Assembly (NCBI RefSeq): GCF_000517125.1
Contig: NZ_KI912155.1
Location: 2,964,034 to 3,028,033, forward strand
Reading direction: 5' to 3'
Length of the DNA stretch: 64,000 bases
From: Arthrobacter sp. MA-N2
GTDB lineage: Bacteria > Actinomycetota > Actinomycetes > Actinomycetales > Micrococcaceae
Positions 34,159 to 42,854 of this stretch are shown here, in pieces. The translations under genes and the position numbers were made by a program. A model generated the notes under the pieces. The model searched no databases. It was not told where the DNA came from and worked only from the letters and a program-made list of their open reading frames with translations. Position 1 is the first letter of the stretch. Each line of letters opens with the position of its first letter.

Positions 34159-35982
34159 TCAAGCCCCGGGAGCCATCATCCGTTCCTCGTCGTCAATCTT
34201 CAGCGCACGCATCTTGCGGTACAGGGTGGTGCGGCCGATGCCGAGGATTTCCGCCGCGCGGGACTTGTTCCCCTCGGCATCCCGCAGGGCAGCGACGATC
34301 GCTTCGCGCCCTGACTGCTCGTAACGGCCCAGCGTGGACCAGGAGGCCTGGAGCATGGCCACCGGTAGGTCTTTGGTTTGAATCAGGCCGCCGCCTGTCG
34401 TCTTCTGCAAGGTGCCGAGCAACCGCGCCAGTTCGCCCGCATTGCCTGGCCACCGCCAGGCCAGGAGGGCTTGTAGCGCAGCGGGGGAGAACCGGGGTGC
34501 CGGCACGCCGGGGAAGAGGTCGGCGGCGACTTCACGAACGACGTCGGGCAGTTCGTTGCGCAGTTCTGCGAGCGAGGGGACGCGTACGGCTACCGGAACG
34601 GCGGCGGCCGTGTGGTCCTCGCCCGTGCGTTCGGTGAGGATGACCCTTGCCCCGGGATGGGTTGCGGGGCGCGGGAGTTTCGCGAAGTCTTCAAGGCGGC
34701 TGCGCAGTCCGGCGTCGAGGTTGTTTCCGCCAATGACCACAATCCCGCGGCCCTCCTGCAGTGCGGCGTCCGCATTGACCCAAACATCATCGTCCAGAGC
34801 GAGATCGCTGGCGGTGAAGACCGCAGGCTCCTGTCCCGTGTGTTGCCGTAACCACCGTGACGTCTGGTAGCGCTTCCCGGCACCGGGTTCTCCCACGACG
34901 TGGAGGAGGCCGTCGACGGCGGCGGCAGCGGAAAGCTGCCTCTGGACAGTCCCGTAGGGGGTTGTGTGCGCCCGCTGGGCGACCAGGCTGTTGAGCGTCT
35001 CGCGGAGACTGGGCGTGGAAGCCCTTTTCGGATGATGGACGACGGCGAGCTGCTCGGCTGCCGCATTTCCGCCCGGTTCCATGAATTCCAGAGCGAAGAT
35101 CGCATCCTGGCCGGGCCGGCCAAGGCGCTTCACGATGGCCTCGGTGCCGAGAATGGGCAACTCGATGTGCAGCTTGTCTTGGTCCCAGCGGTGGAGGCGA
35201 AGCGTCTCCCATAAATAAGCGTGGGACTCGGCATCAAAGTGGGCGAGGGCGGGCAAGTCCGTCATGACAGTTTCCGAGTTCATGACCAGGACCGGGTGCT
35301 TGGAGGAACGGAACTGCCGGTAGGTACGCGCTAGTTCAAGGTTCCGGGAATCGGCCATGAGCTCGAGCGCTTCGGCGATTTCATGCCCCGCCTGCCGCGC
35401 CATGGCCACCATCAAAGGGCTGGCGGAGTCCACGTGGGAAGCGATGGAGAGCGAACCCACGATCCTGCCGGTGATGGGATGCTTGATGGGTGCACCGGCG
35501 CACGCGAGCTGCGCAAGGGCGTCATTGAAATGTTCGTTTCCGCGGATGAAGACAACTCCGCGCGCCTCGATGGGCGTTCCGAGGCCATTCGTGCCGAGGG
35601 CCTGTTCGGAAAAATCGAAACCTTCCGCGGCGTTTGCGCGGTCGAGTGTCCGTGCATCCTGGGCGTCCACAATACGGCGCGACACAATGCGGCCATCCTC
35701 ATCGGCCAGGAACAGGGCCAATCGCGAGTCGGTCAGGTTCGTCTGCCACTGGTCCAGGATCCGGCCGGCCGCACGAAGAATGGCACTGTCCGGATCGATC
35801 TCACCCAGGATATGGGGTCCGGCACCGGGATCCACCCGATGTGAGACGGAGCGACGCCAGCTTTGTTCGATCTCCTCGGCCACGAGGGAAGCGGGAAAGG
35901 AAGCCCGGACAAGGCCCTGGGTGATGAGCCGCTCGCGGGCATTCCGTAGTTCGTCCTCGCGGCGCGACAGGTCTGACACCAT
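34159..35982 (-). CDS. AcoR-like GAF/AAA+-remnant/Fis regulator
   Basis: 607 residues in the AcoR layout. A GAF-type sensor lies at about 60-210 (FDFSEQALGTNGLGTPIEARG, then CAGAPIKHPITGRIVGSLSIAS). A reduced AAA+ region lies at about 340-530, and a Fis helix-turn-helix at the end (NKSRAAEILGIGRTTLYRKMRAL). The AAA+ part keeps a P-loop-like GEPGAGKRY and WPGNAGELARLL but has no GAFTGA loop for sigma-54 contact, and Walker B reads GIVVIGGNNLD without acidic residues. That fits lineages without sigma-54. Seven bp separate it from the ADH gene, so the two are co-oriented. It probably controls the ADH and BVMO promoters. Confidence 0.88.
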   Translation of the reverse strand: MVSDLSRREDELRNARERLITQGLVRASFPASLVAEEIEQSWRRSVSHRVDPGAGPHILGEIDPDSAILRAAGRILDQWQTNLTDSRLALFLADEDGRIVSRRIVDAQDARTLDRANAAEGFDFSEQALGTNGLGTPIEARGVVFIRGNEHFNDALAQLACAGAPIKHPITGRIVGSLSIASHVDSASPLMVAMARQAGHEIAEALELMADSRNLELARTYRQFRSSKHPVLVMNSETVMTDLPALAHFDAESHAYLWETLRLHRWDQDKLHIELPILGTEAIVKRLGRPGQDAIFALEFMEPGGNAAAEQLAVVHHPKRASTPSLRETLNSLVAQRAHTTPYGTVQRQLSAAAAVDGLLHVVGEPGAGKRYQTSRWLRQHTGQEPAVFTASDLALDDDVWVNADAALQEGRGIVVIGGNNLDAGLRSRLEDFAKLPRPATHPGARVILTERTGEDHTAAAVPVAVRVPSLAELRNELPDVVREVAADLFPGVPAPRFSPAALQALLAWRWPGNAGELARLLGTLQKTTGGGLIQTKDLPVAMLQASWSTLGRYEQSGREAIVAALRDAEGNKSRAAEILGIGRTTLYRKMRALKIDDEERMMAPGA

Positions 35983-35989
35983 CTAATTG

Positions 35990-37048
35990 TCAAGCAGTCA
36001 GAACGATGCGTCCAGCAATGCCGCCAGCCGTCAGATCGTCCAAGGCCCGGGCTACCTCCGCAGCGGAGAGCGCACGCTCGTCGACAGGGATATGGGGCAA
36101 CTCGCCGCGCCGGGCAATACCGACCAGATCCTGCAGCTGGGCGAGCGTACCTACGAAGCTGCCCTCAATGCGGATCATGCGCAGGGCCAGCATGGCAGTG
36201 GGAATGGTGACTTCGCCACCGAACAGTCCCACCTGGATCATGGTTCCCGCCTTCGCCAGGATATCGAAGGCGGCCGACGCTGTAACGCCGTTGTTGACGA
36301 AATCGACCACAGCGCTGGGGGATCCGCCGGCCGCTTCACGTATCTCTTTGGATCCGATGCCTGGACCGGAGAGGACAGTGCTTGAGGCACCCATGTCCCG
36401 GGCCAGGGAGAGGTTCCGATCGGAGACATCCACGACGCAGATGTTGCGGTGGCCGCGGGCCCTAAGGATGGCGATGGCGGTGAGGCCGAGGCCCCCGGCA
36501 CCGAAAATGACCACCGGCTCCTCTGGTTCAAGGGGGAGAACCTTATCCACGGCGCTGTGAGCGGTGAGGCCGGAACAGGCCAGGGTGGCAGCCCAACTGG
36601 GGTCGATGCCGTCGATGTCAACGAGGTACTTCTCGTCCGGCACGAGAATGTACTCGGCATAGCCGCCGTGCCGGGCCACGCCGAGGTTCCGTCCGGCGGC
36701 GCAGCGGTTGTCATGTCCTTCCCGGCATTGGCGGCATTCGCCGCAACCGATCCACGGGTAGATCAGGCGCACGTCGCCCGCCCGGACAGATTCGACGCCG
36801 TCACCTACCTCCGCGACGACTCCGACCACTTCGTGGCCAAGGACCATCGGGTACTCGATGCCGCGGTCTTTCATGCTCATCAGCCCGCGGCTGCCCAAGT
36901 CGTATCCGCCAGCCCGAAGGTGGGTGTCTGTGTGGCAGACCCCGGCCCGCGTGACTTTCAGGAGTACTTGGCGGCCATGGGGGCTCGGCGTCGGAATGTC
37001 CAGGTCATGGATCGTGGCGTCATCGGGGAGGACGGCGAATGCATGCAT
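35990..37048 (-). CDS. Zinc-dependent alcohol dehydrogenase (MDR)
   Basis: 352 residues of the medium-chain dehydrogenase family. Catalytic zinc ligands lie in AGVCHTDTHL and MVLGHEVVGVV. The structural-zinc lobe CGECRQCREGHDNRC is complete. The nucleotide motif is VVIFGAGGLGLTAIAIL, with D of VVDVSDRN indicating NAD(H). It oxidises primary or secondary alcohols. It is divergent from the hydrolase-BVMO operon and precedes the AcoR-like regulator gene. In the proposed cyclopentanol route it would match the CpnD-type 5-hydroxyvalerate dehydrogenase, by inference. Confidence 0.92.
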   Translation of the reverse strand: MHAFAVLPDDATIHDLDIPTPSPHGRQVLLKVTRAGVCHTDTHLRAGGYDLGSRGLMSMKDRGIEYPMVLGHEVVGVVAEVGDGVESVRAGDVRLIYPWIGCGECRQCREGHDNRCAAGRNLGVARHGGYAEYILVPDEKYLVDIDGIDPSWAATLACSGLTAHSAVDKVLPLEPEEPVVIFGAGGLGLTAIAILRARGHRNICVVDVSDRNLSLARDMGASSTVLSGPGIGSKEIREAAGGSPSAVVDFVNNGVTASAAFDILAKAGTMIQVGLFGGEVTIPTAMLALRMIRIEGSFVGTLAQLQDLVGIARRGELPHIPVDERALSAAEVARALDDLTAGGIAGRIVLTA

Positions 37049-37178
37049 GGTGAAGCACCTCGTTCATTGTGGCAATCAGGCTATCCCCTCATCATGTCCG
37101 ACTATTGACGACGCTTCCAATACCAAATCCGACGTCGATTGCCGGGCAATCGGGTATCAATCAGCTGAGGCGCCCCGG

Positions 37179-37213
37179 GTGTTTCACATTGGAACACTTG
37201 TGGTCTGGAACAC
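37179..37213. promoter_or_regulatory. Repeated TGGAACAC motif in the divergent promoter region
   Basis: Between the divergent ADH (start 37048) and hydrolase (start 37263) genes, TGGAACAC occurs twice in direct orientation (37190-37197 and 37206-37213, 16 bp apart). The first copy also closes an imperfect palindrome GTGTTTC-n5-GGAACAC (37179-37197). Paired sites at one-and-a-half helical turns are what an AcoR-type dimeric activator would use. The assignment to that regulator is inferred. Confidence 0.45.
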
Positions 37214-37262
37214 AGGCCTACGTTTGACCTAAGCCAAGCTGGAGCCAAAGGAGGCACCCACG

Positions 37263-38198
37263 ATGACCACCAATATCGCCGAGCAGTCCGCGGTCACTTC
37301 CACCGATGTCGATACGCAGGACAAGCTGCGCGAACTCTATGCGGATTGGTCGCAGATCATGGCCACGACCCCCGATCTGACCATGCGCCTGTTCCGTTCC
37401 ATTTTTGACGAGTGGCACCAGCCGACCGTCGAACCCGAGGACGTCACGTACCGCGAGGACACCGTCGGCGGAGTTCCGGGCATCTGGTGCCTGCCGGCAG
37501 GCGCGGACAAGAGCAAGGTGCTCCTGTACACGCACGGCGGCGGATTCGCCGTCGGCTCGGCGTCAAGCCACCGCAAGCTCGCCGCCCACGTTGCCAAGGC
37601 GCTCGGCTCCGTCAGCTTCGTGCTTGACTACCGCCGCGCCCCCGAGTTCCAACACCCCGCCCAGGTCGACGACGGCGTGGCCGCCTTCGAGGCGCTCGTT
37701 GCATCCGGCATTGCCCCGCAGGACATCACCACGATCGGTGATTCCGCCGGCGGTAACCTCGCCATCGCCATCGCCTTGGCCCTCAAGGAACAGGGCAAAC
37801 CGGGCCCCGGCCGTGTCATCGCATTCTCGCCGTGGCTCGACATGGAGAACAAGGGCGAAACCCTCGTCTCCAACAACGACACCGACGCCCTCATCACCCC
37901 CGGACTACTCGAGGGCATGATCGCCGGCGTCCTCGGGGACACCATCGATCCCACCACCCCCTTGGCGAACCCGCTGCACGCGGACTTCACTGGTTTCCCG
38001 GCCTTGTACGTCACGGCCGGCAGCGTCGAATCACTCCTCGACAACGCCACCCGCTTGGCGGAGCGCGCGCAGGCGGCAGGCGTGGATGTCACCCTCTCCA
38101 TTGGGCAGGGCCAACAGCACGTCTACCCGTTCCTGGCCGGGCGCTCCGAACTCGTCGCTGACGAGTTGGGAAAGCTCGCGGCCTGGTACCGCAGCTGA
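37263..38198 (+). CDS. Alpha/beta hydrolase, HSL-type esterase/lactonase
   Basis: 311 residues, preceded by AAAGGAGG. Hormone-sensitive-lipase-type motifs are present: oxyanion hole HGGGF (91-95), nucleophile elbow GDSAGG (159-164, Ser161), and the C-terminal histidine in GQGQQHVYPFL. The N-terminal cap (KLRELYADWSQIM) is typical. It stands first in the operon, 42 bp before the Baeyer-Villiger monooxygenase. The likely job is to hydrolyse the ester or lactone made by that enzyme (a CpnC- or AcmB-type step). Confidence 0.92.
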   Translation: MTTNIAEQSAVTSTDVDTQDKLRELYADWSQIMATTPDLTMRLFRSIFDEWHQPTVEPEDVTYREDTVGGVPGIWCLPAGADKSKVLLYTHGGGFAVGSASSHRKLAAHVAKALGSVSFVLDYRRAPEFQHPAQVDDGVAAFEALVASGIAPQDITTIGDSAGGNLAIAIALALKEQGKPGPGRVIAFSPWLDMENKGETLVSNNDTDALITPGLLEGMIAGVLGDTIDPTTPLANPLHADFTGFPALYVTAGSVESLLDNATRLAERAQAAGVDVTLSIGQGQQHVYPFLAGRSELVADELGKLAAWYRS

Positions 38199-38240
38199 AC
38201 CCCATCCTTATCCCCGCACGAGAACGACGAAGGAGTCGTC

Positions 38241-39866
38241 ATGTCTGACCAGAACACCCCCCTCACCATTGACGCCGTTGTCATAGGCGCCGGATTCGGC
38301 GGTATCTATGCCGTCCACAAGCTGCACAACGAGCTCGGACTCACCACGATCGGCTTCGACAAGGCGGGCGGCCCCGGCGGGACGTGGTACTGGAACCGCT
38401 ACCCGGGTGCCCTCTCCGACACGGAGAGCCACGTCTACCGCTTTTCCTTTGACAAGGACCTGCTGCAGGACGGCACCTGGAAGCACACGTACGTGACCCA
38501 GCCGGAGATCCTCGAATACCTTGAGGGCGTTGTGGACCGCTTCGACCTGCGCCGCCACTTCCGTTTCGGCACCGAGGTCAAGTCCGCCATCTATCTGGAG
38601 GACGAGGCCCTCTGGGAAGTAACTACCGACGACGGCGCGGTGTACCGTGCCACTTACGTCATCAACGCCGTCGGGCTGCTTTCCGCAATCAATCTCCCGA
38701 AACTTCCCGGTATGGACACTTTCGAGGGCGAGATCATCCACACCGCTGCCTGGCCGCAGGGCAAGGATCTCGCCGGCCGCAGGGTCGGCGTCATTGGCAC
38801 CGGATCCACCGGCCAGCAGGTCATCACCGCCCTTGCACCAGTGGTCGACAAGCTGACCGTCTTCGTCCGCACCCCGCAGTACTCCGTCCCGGTAGGCAAG
38901 CGCCCCGTGACCTCGCAACAGATTGACGAGATCAAGGCCGACTACGACAAGATCTGGACCCAGGTCAAGGCTTCCGGCGTGGCCTTCGGCTTCGAGGAAA
39001 GCACCGTTTCCGCGATGAGCGTTTCGGAAGAAGAGCGCCAGCGCGTATACGAGAAAGCGTGGGAATACGGCGGTGGCTTCCGTTTCATGTTCGAAACGTT
39101 CGCGGACATCGCCACCGACGAGGAAGCCAACGAGACTGCAGCATCCTTCATTCGCAACAAGATCGGCGAGATCATCGAGGATCCGGAGACGGCCCGCAAG
39201 CTGACGCCGACTGGCCTCTTCGCCCGGCGCCCGTTGTGCGATGACGGCTACTTCCAGGTCTTCAACCGGCCGAACGTGGAAGCCGTCGCGCTCAAGGAGA
39301 ACCCCATCCGCGAAATCACCCCCAAGGGCGTTGTGACCGAGGATGGCGTCCTGCACGAACTGGACGTGCTCGTCTTTGCCACCGGGTTCGACGCCGTGGA
39401 CGGCAACTACCGACGCATGGAGATCCGCGGCCGCAATGGCCTGAACATCAACGACCATTGGGCCGGGCAGCCCACCAGCTACCTGGGCATCTCCACGGCG
39501 AACTTCCCCAACTGGTTCATGGTGCTCGGCCCCAACGGTCCCTTCACGAACCTTCCGCCCAGCATCGAGTCGCAGGTTGAGTGGATCAGCGACACGATCA
39601 GGCACGCCAAGGACAACGGGATCCGCGCGATCGAGCCCACCCCCGAAGCAGAACTCGAATGGACCGAACTCTGCACCACGATTGCCAACATGACGGTGTT
39701 CACCAAGGTGGATTCGTGGATCTTCGGCGCCAACATCCCGGGCAAGAAACCCAGCGTGCTGTTCTACCTCGGCGGCCTGGGTAACTACCGCAACGTCTTG
39801 TACGACGTCACCGCCAACGGATACCGCGGCTTCGAACTGAATTCACCGGCCGAAGTCGCTGCCTGA
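38241..39866 (+). CDS. Baeyer-Villiger flavoprotein monooxygenase (cyclohexanone-monooxygenase type)
   Basis: 541 residues. The type I BVMO fingerprint FxGxxxHxxxWP is exact: FEGEIIHTAAWP (161-172). Two Rossmann motifs flank it: VVIGAGFGGIYAV for FAD (16-21) and VGVIGTGSTGQQ for NADPH (186-191). GPGGTWYWNRYPGALSDTES and VFATGFDAVDGNY are typical of the CHMO/CPMO group, which inserts oxygen next to a carbonyl to give esters or lactones. A strong ribosome site (GAAGGAG) precedes the ATG. It is co-transcribed with the hydrolase, aldehyde dehydrogenase and SDR, which supports ketone catabolism. Confidence 0.95.
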   Translation: MSDQNTPLTIDAVVIGAGFGGIYAVHKLHNELGLTTIGFDKAGGPGGTWYWNRYPGALSDTESHVYRFSFDKDLLQDGTWKHTYVTQPEILEYLEGVVDRFDLRRHFRFGTEVKSAIYLEDEALWEVTTDDGAVYRATYVINAVGLLSAINLPKLPGMDTFEGEIIHTAAWPQGKDLAGRRVGVIGTGSTGQQVITALAPVVDKLTVFVRTPQYSVPVGKRPVTSQQIDEIKADYDKIWTQVKASGVAFGFEESTVSAMSVSEEERQRVYEKAWEYGGGFRFMFETFADIATDEEANETAASFIRNKIGEIIEDPETARKLTPTGLFARRPLCDDGYFQVFNRPNVEAVALKENPIREITPKGVVTEDGVLHELDVLVFATGFDAVDGNYRRMEIRGRNGLNINDHWAGQPTSYLGISTANFPNWFMVLGPNGPFTNLPPSIESQVEWISDTIRHAKDNGIRAIEPTPEAELEWTELCTTIANMTVFTKVDSWIFGANIPGKKPSVLFYLGGLGNYRNVLYDVTANGYRGFELNSPAEVAA

Positions 39867-39885
39867 CGCGCCAACCAATCCGGAC

Positions 39886-39924
39886 ATGGCCGGGTGCCCA
39901 CGTAAACGGGGGGCACCCGGCCAT
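39886..39924 (+). terminator. 14-bp hairpin between BVMO and aldehyde dehydrogenase genes
   Basis: A perfect 14-bp inverted repeat (ATGGCCGGGTGCCC at 39886-39899 and its complement at 39911-39924) with an 11-nt loop, within the 112-bp gap between two co-directed catabolic genes. There is no T-run after it. It may partly terminate transcription or stabilise the upstream mRNA end, so that hydrolase and BVMO are made in excess of the downstream genes. Confidence 0.6.
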
Positions 39925-39978
39925 CCTTCGTCACAAGAGTGCCTTCGGCACAGCCTTCATCACAGAGGAGAACCACCC

Positions 39979-41358
39979 ATGGGTGTGTATACGACCATCG
40001 ACCCGGCAACCGGGGAAGAGTTCGCCCGGTACCAGGAGATTTCCGACGCTGAGTTGGACGCGTTGATCGGACGCAGCGCAGCGGCCTACCGCTCCTGGCG
40101 CACCACGGAGCTGGCCCAGCGCCGCGCCGTCCTCACGCGGGCGGCTGAACTGCACCGGGAACAGGCCGATGAGCTCGCCAAGCTCCTCACCCTGGAAATG
40201 GGCAAGCCGATCGCCCAGGCCAAGGGGGAAGTGGCGCTGGTCGCCTCCATCTACCAGTACTACGCGGACAACGTGGAAGAGTTCATGGCGGATGAACTCC
40301 TCAAGATCAAGGGTTCCGGCACCGCCGTCGTCCGCACCGAGCCCATCGGCCCGCTCGTAGGGGTCATGCCGTGGAACTACCCGTATTACCAAGTGGCGCG
40401 TTTCGCTGCCCCGAATATCGCCCTGGGCAACACCATCATCCTCAAGCATGCCCGGAACTGCCCGCAGTCCGCACTCGCAATCGAGCGGATCCTGAATGAG
40501 GCCGGGTTGCCGGCAGGCGTCTACGCCAATGCGTTCATTTCCTCGGCCCAGGTTGCGGCCGCCGTTGCGGATCCGCGTGTGCAGGGTGTCTCGCTGACCG
40601 GCTCTGAAACCGCCGGCGCCGCAGTCGGTGCGGTCGCTGGCCGGAACATGAAGAAGAGCGTCCTGGAGCTGGGAGGTTCGGACCCCTTTATTGTGCTCGA
40701 GGACGCTGACATCGACGCGGCAGCCGCTGCCGGCGTCGTCGGCCGGCTCTCCAATGGCGGGCAGGCTTGCACGGCGTCGAAGCGTTTCCTTGTGGAGGAC
40801 GGTGTCTACGACCAGTTCGTTGAGAAATTTGTCGCCGGTATGGCCGGCTGGCAGCCCGGCGATCCGACCAGCCCAGAGACGAAGCTCGGACCTCTGGCAT
40901 CTACCGCAGGCGTCGAAGAACTCGACGAACTGGTCCAGGACGCAATCTCCCACGGGGCCGAGGTGCTGTTGGGCGGCAAGCGGCCGGACGGCCCGGGCGC
41001 CTACTACCCTCCGACGGTGCTGGCAGGGGTGACTCCGAAAATGCGTGCCTTCAGCGAGGAACTGTTCGGCCCGGTCGCGGTTGTCTATCGCGTCGATTCT
41101 TTGGAAGCGGCCATTGATCTGGCCAACGATTCCCCCTTCGGCCTCTCATCGAGTGTCTTCACCACCGACCAGCAGAAGGCTGATCGGGCGGCTGCGGCAC
41201 TTGAGATGGGCATGGTCTGGGTCAACAGCACCAGCAAGAGTTCGCCGGACTTGCCCTTCGGCGGCACCAAGGCCTCCGGTATTGGCCGCGAGCTGGCCAA
41301 CTACGGTTTCAATGAGTTTTCCAACAAGAAGCTGGTACGTAACCCGAAAGGACAATGA
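39979..41358 (+). CDS. NAD(P)-dependent aldehyde dehydrogenase (succinate-semialdehyde-dehydrogenase-like)
   Basis: 459 residues from the ATG at 39979 behind GAGGAG; the upstream extension runs through the hairpin and is rejected. Active-site features are LELGGSDPFIV (E230) and GGQACTASKRF (C264), with PWNYPYYQVARFAAP and LTGSETAG for cofactor binding. The short 460-residue form is close to bacterial succinate/glutarate-semialdehyde dehydrogenases. In the proposed pathway it would oxidise 5-oxovalerate to glutarate (CpnE-type). The stop overlaps the start of the SDR gene. Confidence 0.92.
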   Translation: MGVYTTIDPATGEEFARYQEISDAELDALIGRSAAAYRSWRTTELAQRRAVLTRAAELHREQADELAKLLTLEMGKPIAQAKGEVALVASIYQYYADNVEEFMADELLKIKGSGTAVVRTEPIGPLVGVMPWNYPYYQVARFAAPNIALGNTIILKHARNCPQSALAIERILNEAGLPAGVYANAFISSAQVAAAVADPRVQGVSLTGSETAGAAVGAVAGRNMKKSVLELGGSDPFIVLEDADIDAAAAAGVVGRLSNGGQACTASKRFLVEDGVYDQFVEKFVAGMAGWQPGDPTSPETKLGPLASTAGVEELDELVQDAISHGAEVLLGGKRPDGPGAYYPPTVLAGVTPKMRAFSEELFGPVAVVYRVDSLEAAIDLANDSPFGLSSSVFTTDQQKADRAAAALEMGMVWVNSTSKSSPDLPFGGTKASGIGRELANYGFNEFSNKKLVRNPKGQ

Positions 41359-42113
41359 TGACCAGTCGCGTAGAGGGCAAAATTGCGGTAGTAACCGGCG
41401 GCGCCGCCGGCATGGGCCGGGCGCATTCCCTGCTGCTGGCACGGCAGGGAGCTTCAGTTGTCGTCACGGATGTTGACGGTGCCGGGGGTAAGGAAACAGT
41501 CCAGTTGATTGCGGCCGAGGGCGGGACAGCTTCGTTTATGCAGCACGATGTGTCCAAAGCCGCGGACTGGGCTGCCGTTGTGGACCATGCCGTGGAGCGC
41601 CACGGACGCATCGACGTGCTGGTGAACAATGCCGGCATCCTTGCGTTCAAGTCCCTGCAGGACACCGACGACGATTTGTGGGACCGGATCTTTGAGGTCA
41701 ATGTCAAGGGCACCTTCCTCGGCTGCAAGGCGGTGATCCCGGCAATGCAGAAGTCTGCGGCACCGAGCATCATCAATATTTCGTCGATGTACGGGATCAT
41801 TGCCGCGCCCAATGCCGCGGCCTACGAGGCCTCCAAGGGCGCCGTACGGAATCTGACGAAGGCCGCTGCGGTGGACCTGAAGGAGTTCGGGATCCGCGTT
41901 AACTCAGTCCACCCGGGCGTCATAGCCACGGCCATGACCAACGACATCCTGGCCTCTGAAGAGGGCGCAAAGGCTCTGCTGGGAACCACCATCCTTGGGC
42001 GGCCCGGCCAGCCCGAGGAGGTTTCAGCTGTTGTCCTGTTCCTGGCCTCCGAGGAGTCGTCCTTCATGACCGGCTCCGAAGTGGTGGTTGACGGGGGATA
42101 CATCGCCCAGTAG
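41355..42113 (+). CDS. Short-chain dehydrogenase/reductase (alcohol dehydrogenase type)
   Basis: 252 residues. The classical SDR pattern is complete: TGGAAGMGRAHS (cofactor), VTDVDG with Asp favouring NAD, NNAG, the catalytic serine region ISSMYG, and Y-x3-K in AAYEASKGAV. The C-terminus FMTGSEVVVDGGYIAQ is typical. ATGATGA places its start over the aldehyde dehydrogenase stop; the second ATG (41358) is an alternative. In a cyclopentanol route it would match CpnA, which oxidises the cyclic alcohol to the ketone. A terminator follows at 42129. Confidence 0.93.
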   Translation: MMTSRVEGKIAVVTGGAAGMGRAHSLLLARQGASVVVTDVDGAGGKETVQLIAAEGGTASFMQHDVSKAADWAAVVDHAVERHGRIDVLVNNAGILAFKSLQDTDDDLWDRIFEVNVKGTFLGCKAVIPAMQKSAAPSIINISSMYGIIAAPNAAAYEASKGAVRNLTKAAAVDLKEFGIRVNSVHPGVIATAMTNDILASEEGAKALLGTTILGRPGQPEEVSAVVLFLASEESSFMTGSEVVVDGGYIAQ

Positions 42114-42128
42114 GCACCAGTTACCGAC

Positions 42129-42180
42129 CAGTGCTCCGCGTCTTTGTTGTTTGTCCCGGACGCGGAGCACTGTTTTGTTC
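42129..42180 (+). terminator. Rho-independent terminator of the hydrolase-BVMO-ALDH-SDR operon
   Basis: A perfect 14-bp inverted repeat, CAGTGCTCCGCGTC (42129-42142) and GACGCGGAGCACTG (42159-42172), with a 16-nt loop, followed by TTTTGTTC. It stands 16 bp after the SDR stop and is the clearest intrinsic terminator in the window. Confidence 0.85.
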
Positions 42181-42239
42181 GTGGGACGTACCCGCACCTG
42201 CGCCTGGAGTTCCCTGGCCTAGCCTTGATCCAGATTCGC

Positions 42240-42399
42240 TTCCGGTCGTGACTCCTTCGACGGTCGCGGCGCTAAACCCGGACTCCGCCAGCAACTCGCG
42301 GGTGGCGTCCAGGATCATTCTTTCGGTCCGGGCGCCGCTTCTGATGCCGGTCGCCGGGATGGTGGCCGGCCCTTCGTTGCCCGCGCTCGAGATATTCAC
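42240..42399 (-). pseudogene. Truncated TetR-family regulator
   Basis: From a GTG at 42397-42399 (AAGGGG upstream) the minus strand encodes an N-terminal tail and then RTERMILDATRELLAESGFSAATVEGV, the first two helices of a TetR DNA-binding domain. After VEGV the sequence loses all similarity: the recognition helix (usually SRxTxYRxW) and the ligand domain are missing, and the frame runs into the neighbouring terminator, ending at 42121. It is a deletion remnant of the regulator that probably once controlled this operon. Confidence 0.7.
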
Positions 42400-42521
42400 T
42401 GTGGCACTGCCCCTTCAATAATCTGCCGCTTCGTGTTACAATTGCTACGCAACGTATCGTTTTTTTGTACACAAACAAACGTCGCCACCACCCGCCTCTA
42501 CAACCCTAGAAGGTATCTACC

Positions 42522-42814
42522 ATGACCAGTGATCGCTACCGGCGCGGCCTCGACCGCATGATGGAACTCGTCTCCGCCGAGCACTGACCACGTCAAGCTG
42601 GTGGAGTCCTGCAAGGATCTGGACCTGGCCGCCGCTGAAGCTGAAGCGGCACATGAATGTCGGTTTCAACCTGGGACTGACAAAGGAGAAGATCGTCGGC
42701 GCCCTGATCCAGTGCATCCCCTGCATCGGCTTCCCGCGCGTCCTCAATGCCCTGACCCTCCTCAAGGAAGTCATGGCGGAGCGCGGCATGACCACTGAAA
42801 TCGCTGCCGACTGA
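42522..42814 (+). pseudogene. Broken carboxymuconolactone decarboxylase-family gene
   Basis: The ATG at 42522 has a ribosome site and encodes MTSDRYRRGLDRMMELVSAEH then a stop, which resembles the start of a CMD-family protein. From about 42640 another frame encodes LKRHMNVGFNLGLTKEK, then VGALIQCIPCIGFPRVLNAL and LLKEVMAERG, which is the C-terminal half of the CMD/AhpD fold, ending at the TGA 42812-42814. The middle, including the Cys/His active-site region, is deleted and the frame is shifted. It lies just before the next dehydrogenase gene and was probably in its operon. Confidence 0.75.
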
Positions 42815-42854
42815 GGACACGGTCTGCTTCATAGCCCTGACGCCAACCACCACA

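Noticed and set aside
38208..39605. 465-codon minus-strand frame opposite the Baeyer-Villiger monooxygenase
   Set aside because: The plus-strand gene has the exact BVMO fingerprint; the antisense frame has no motif or start site.
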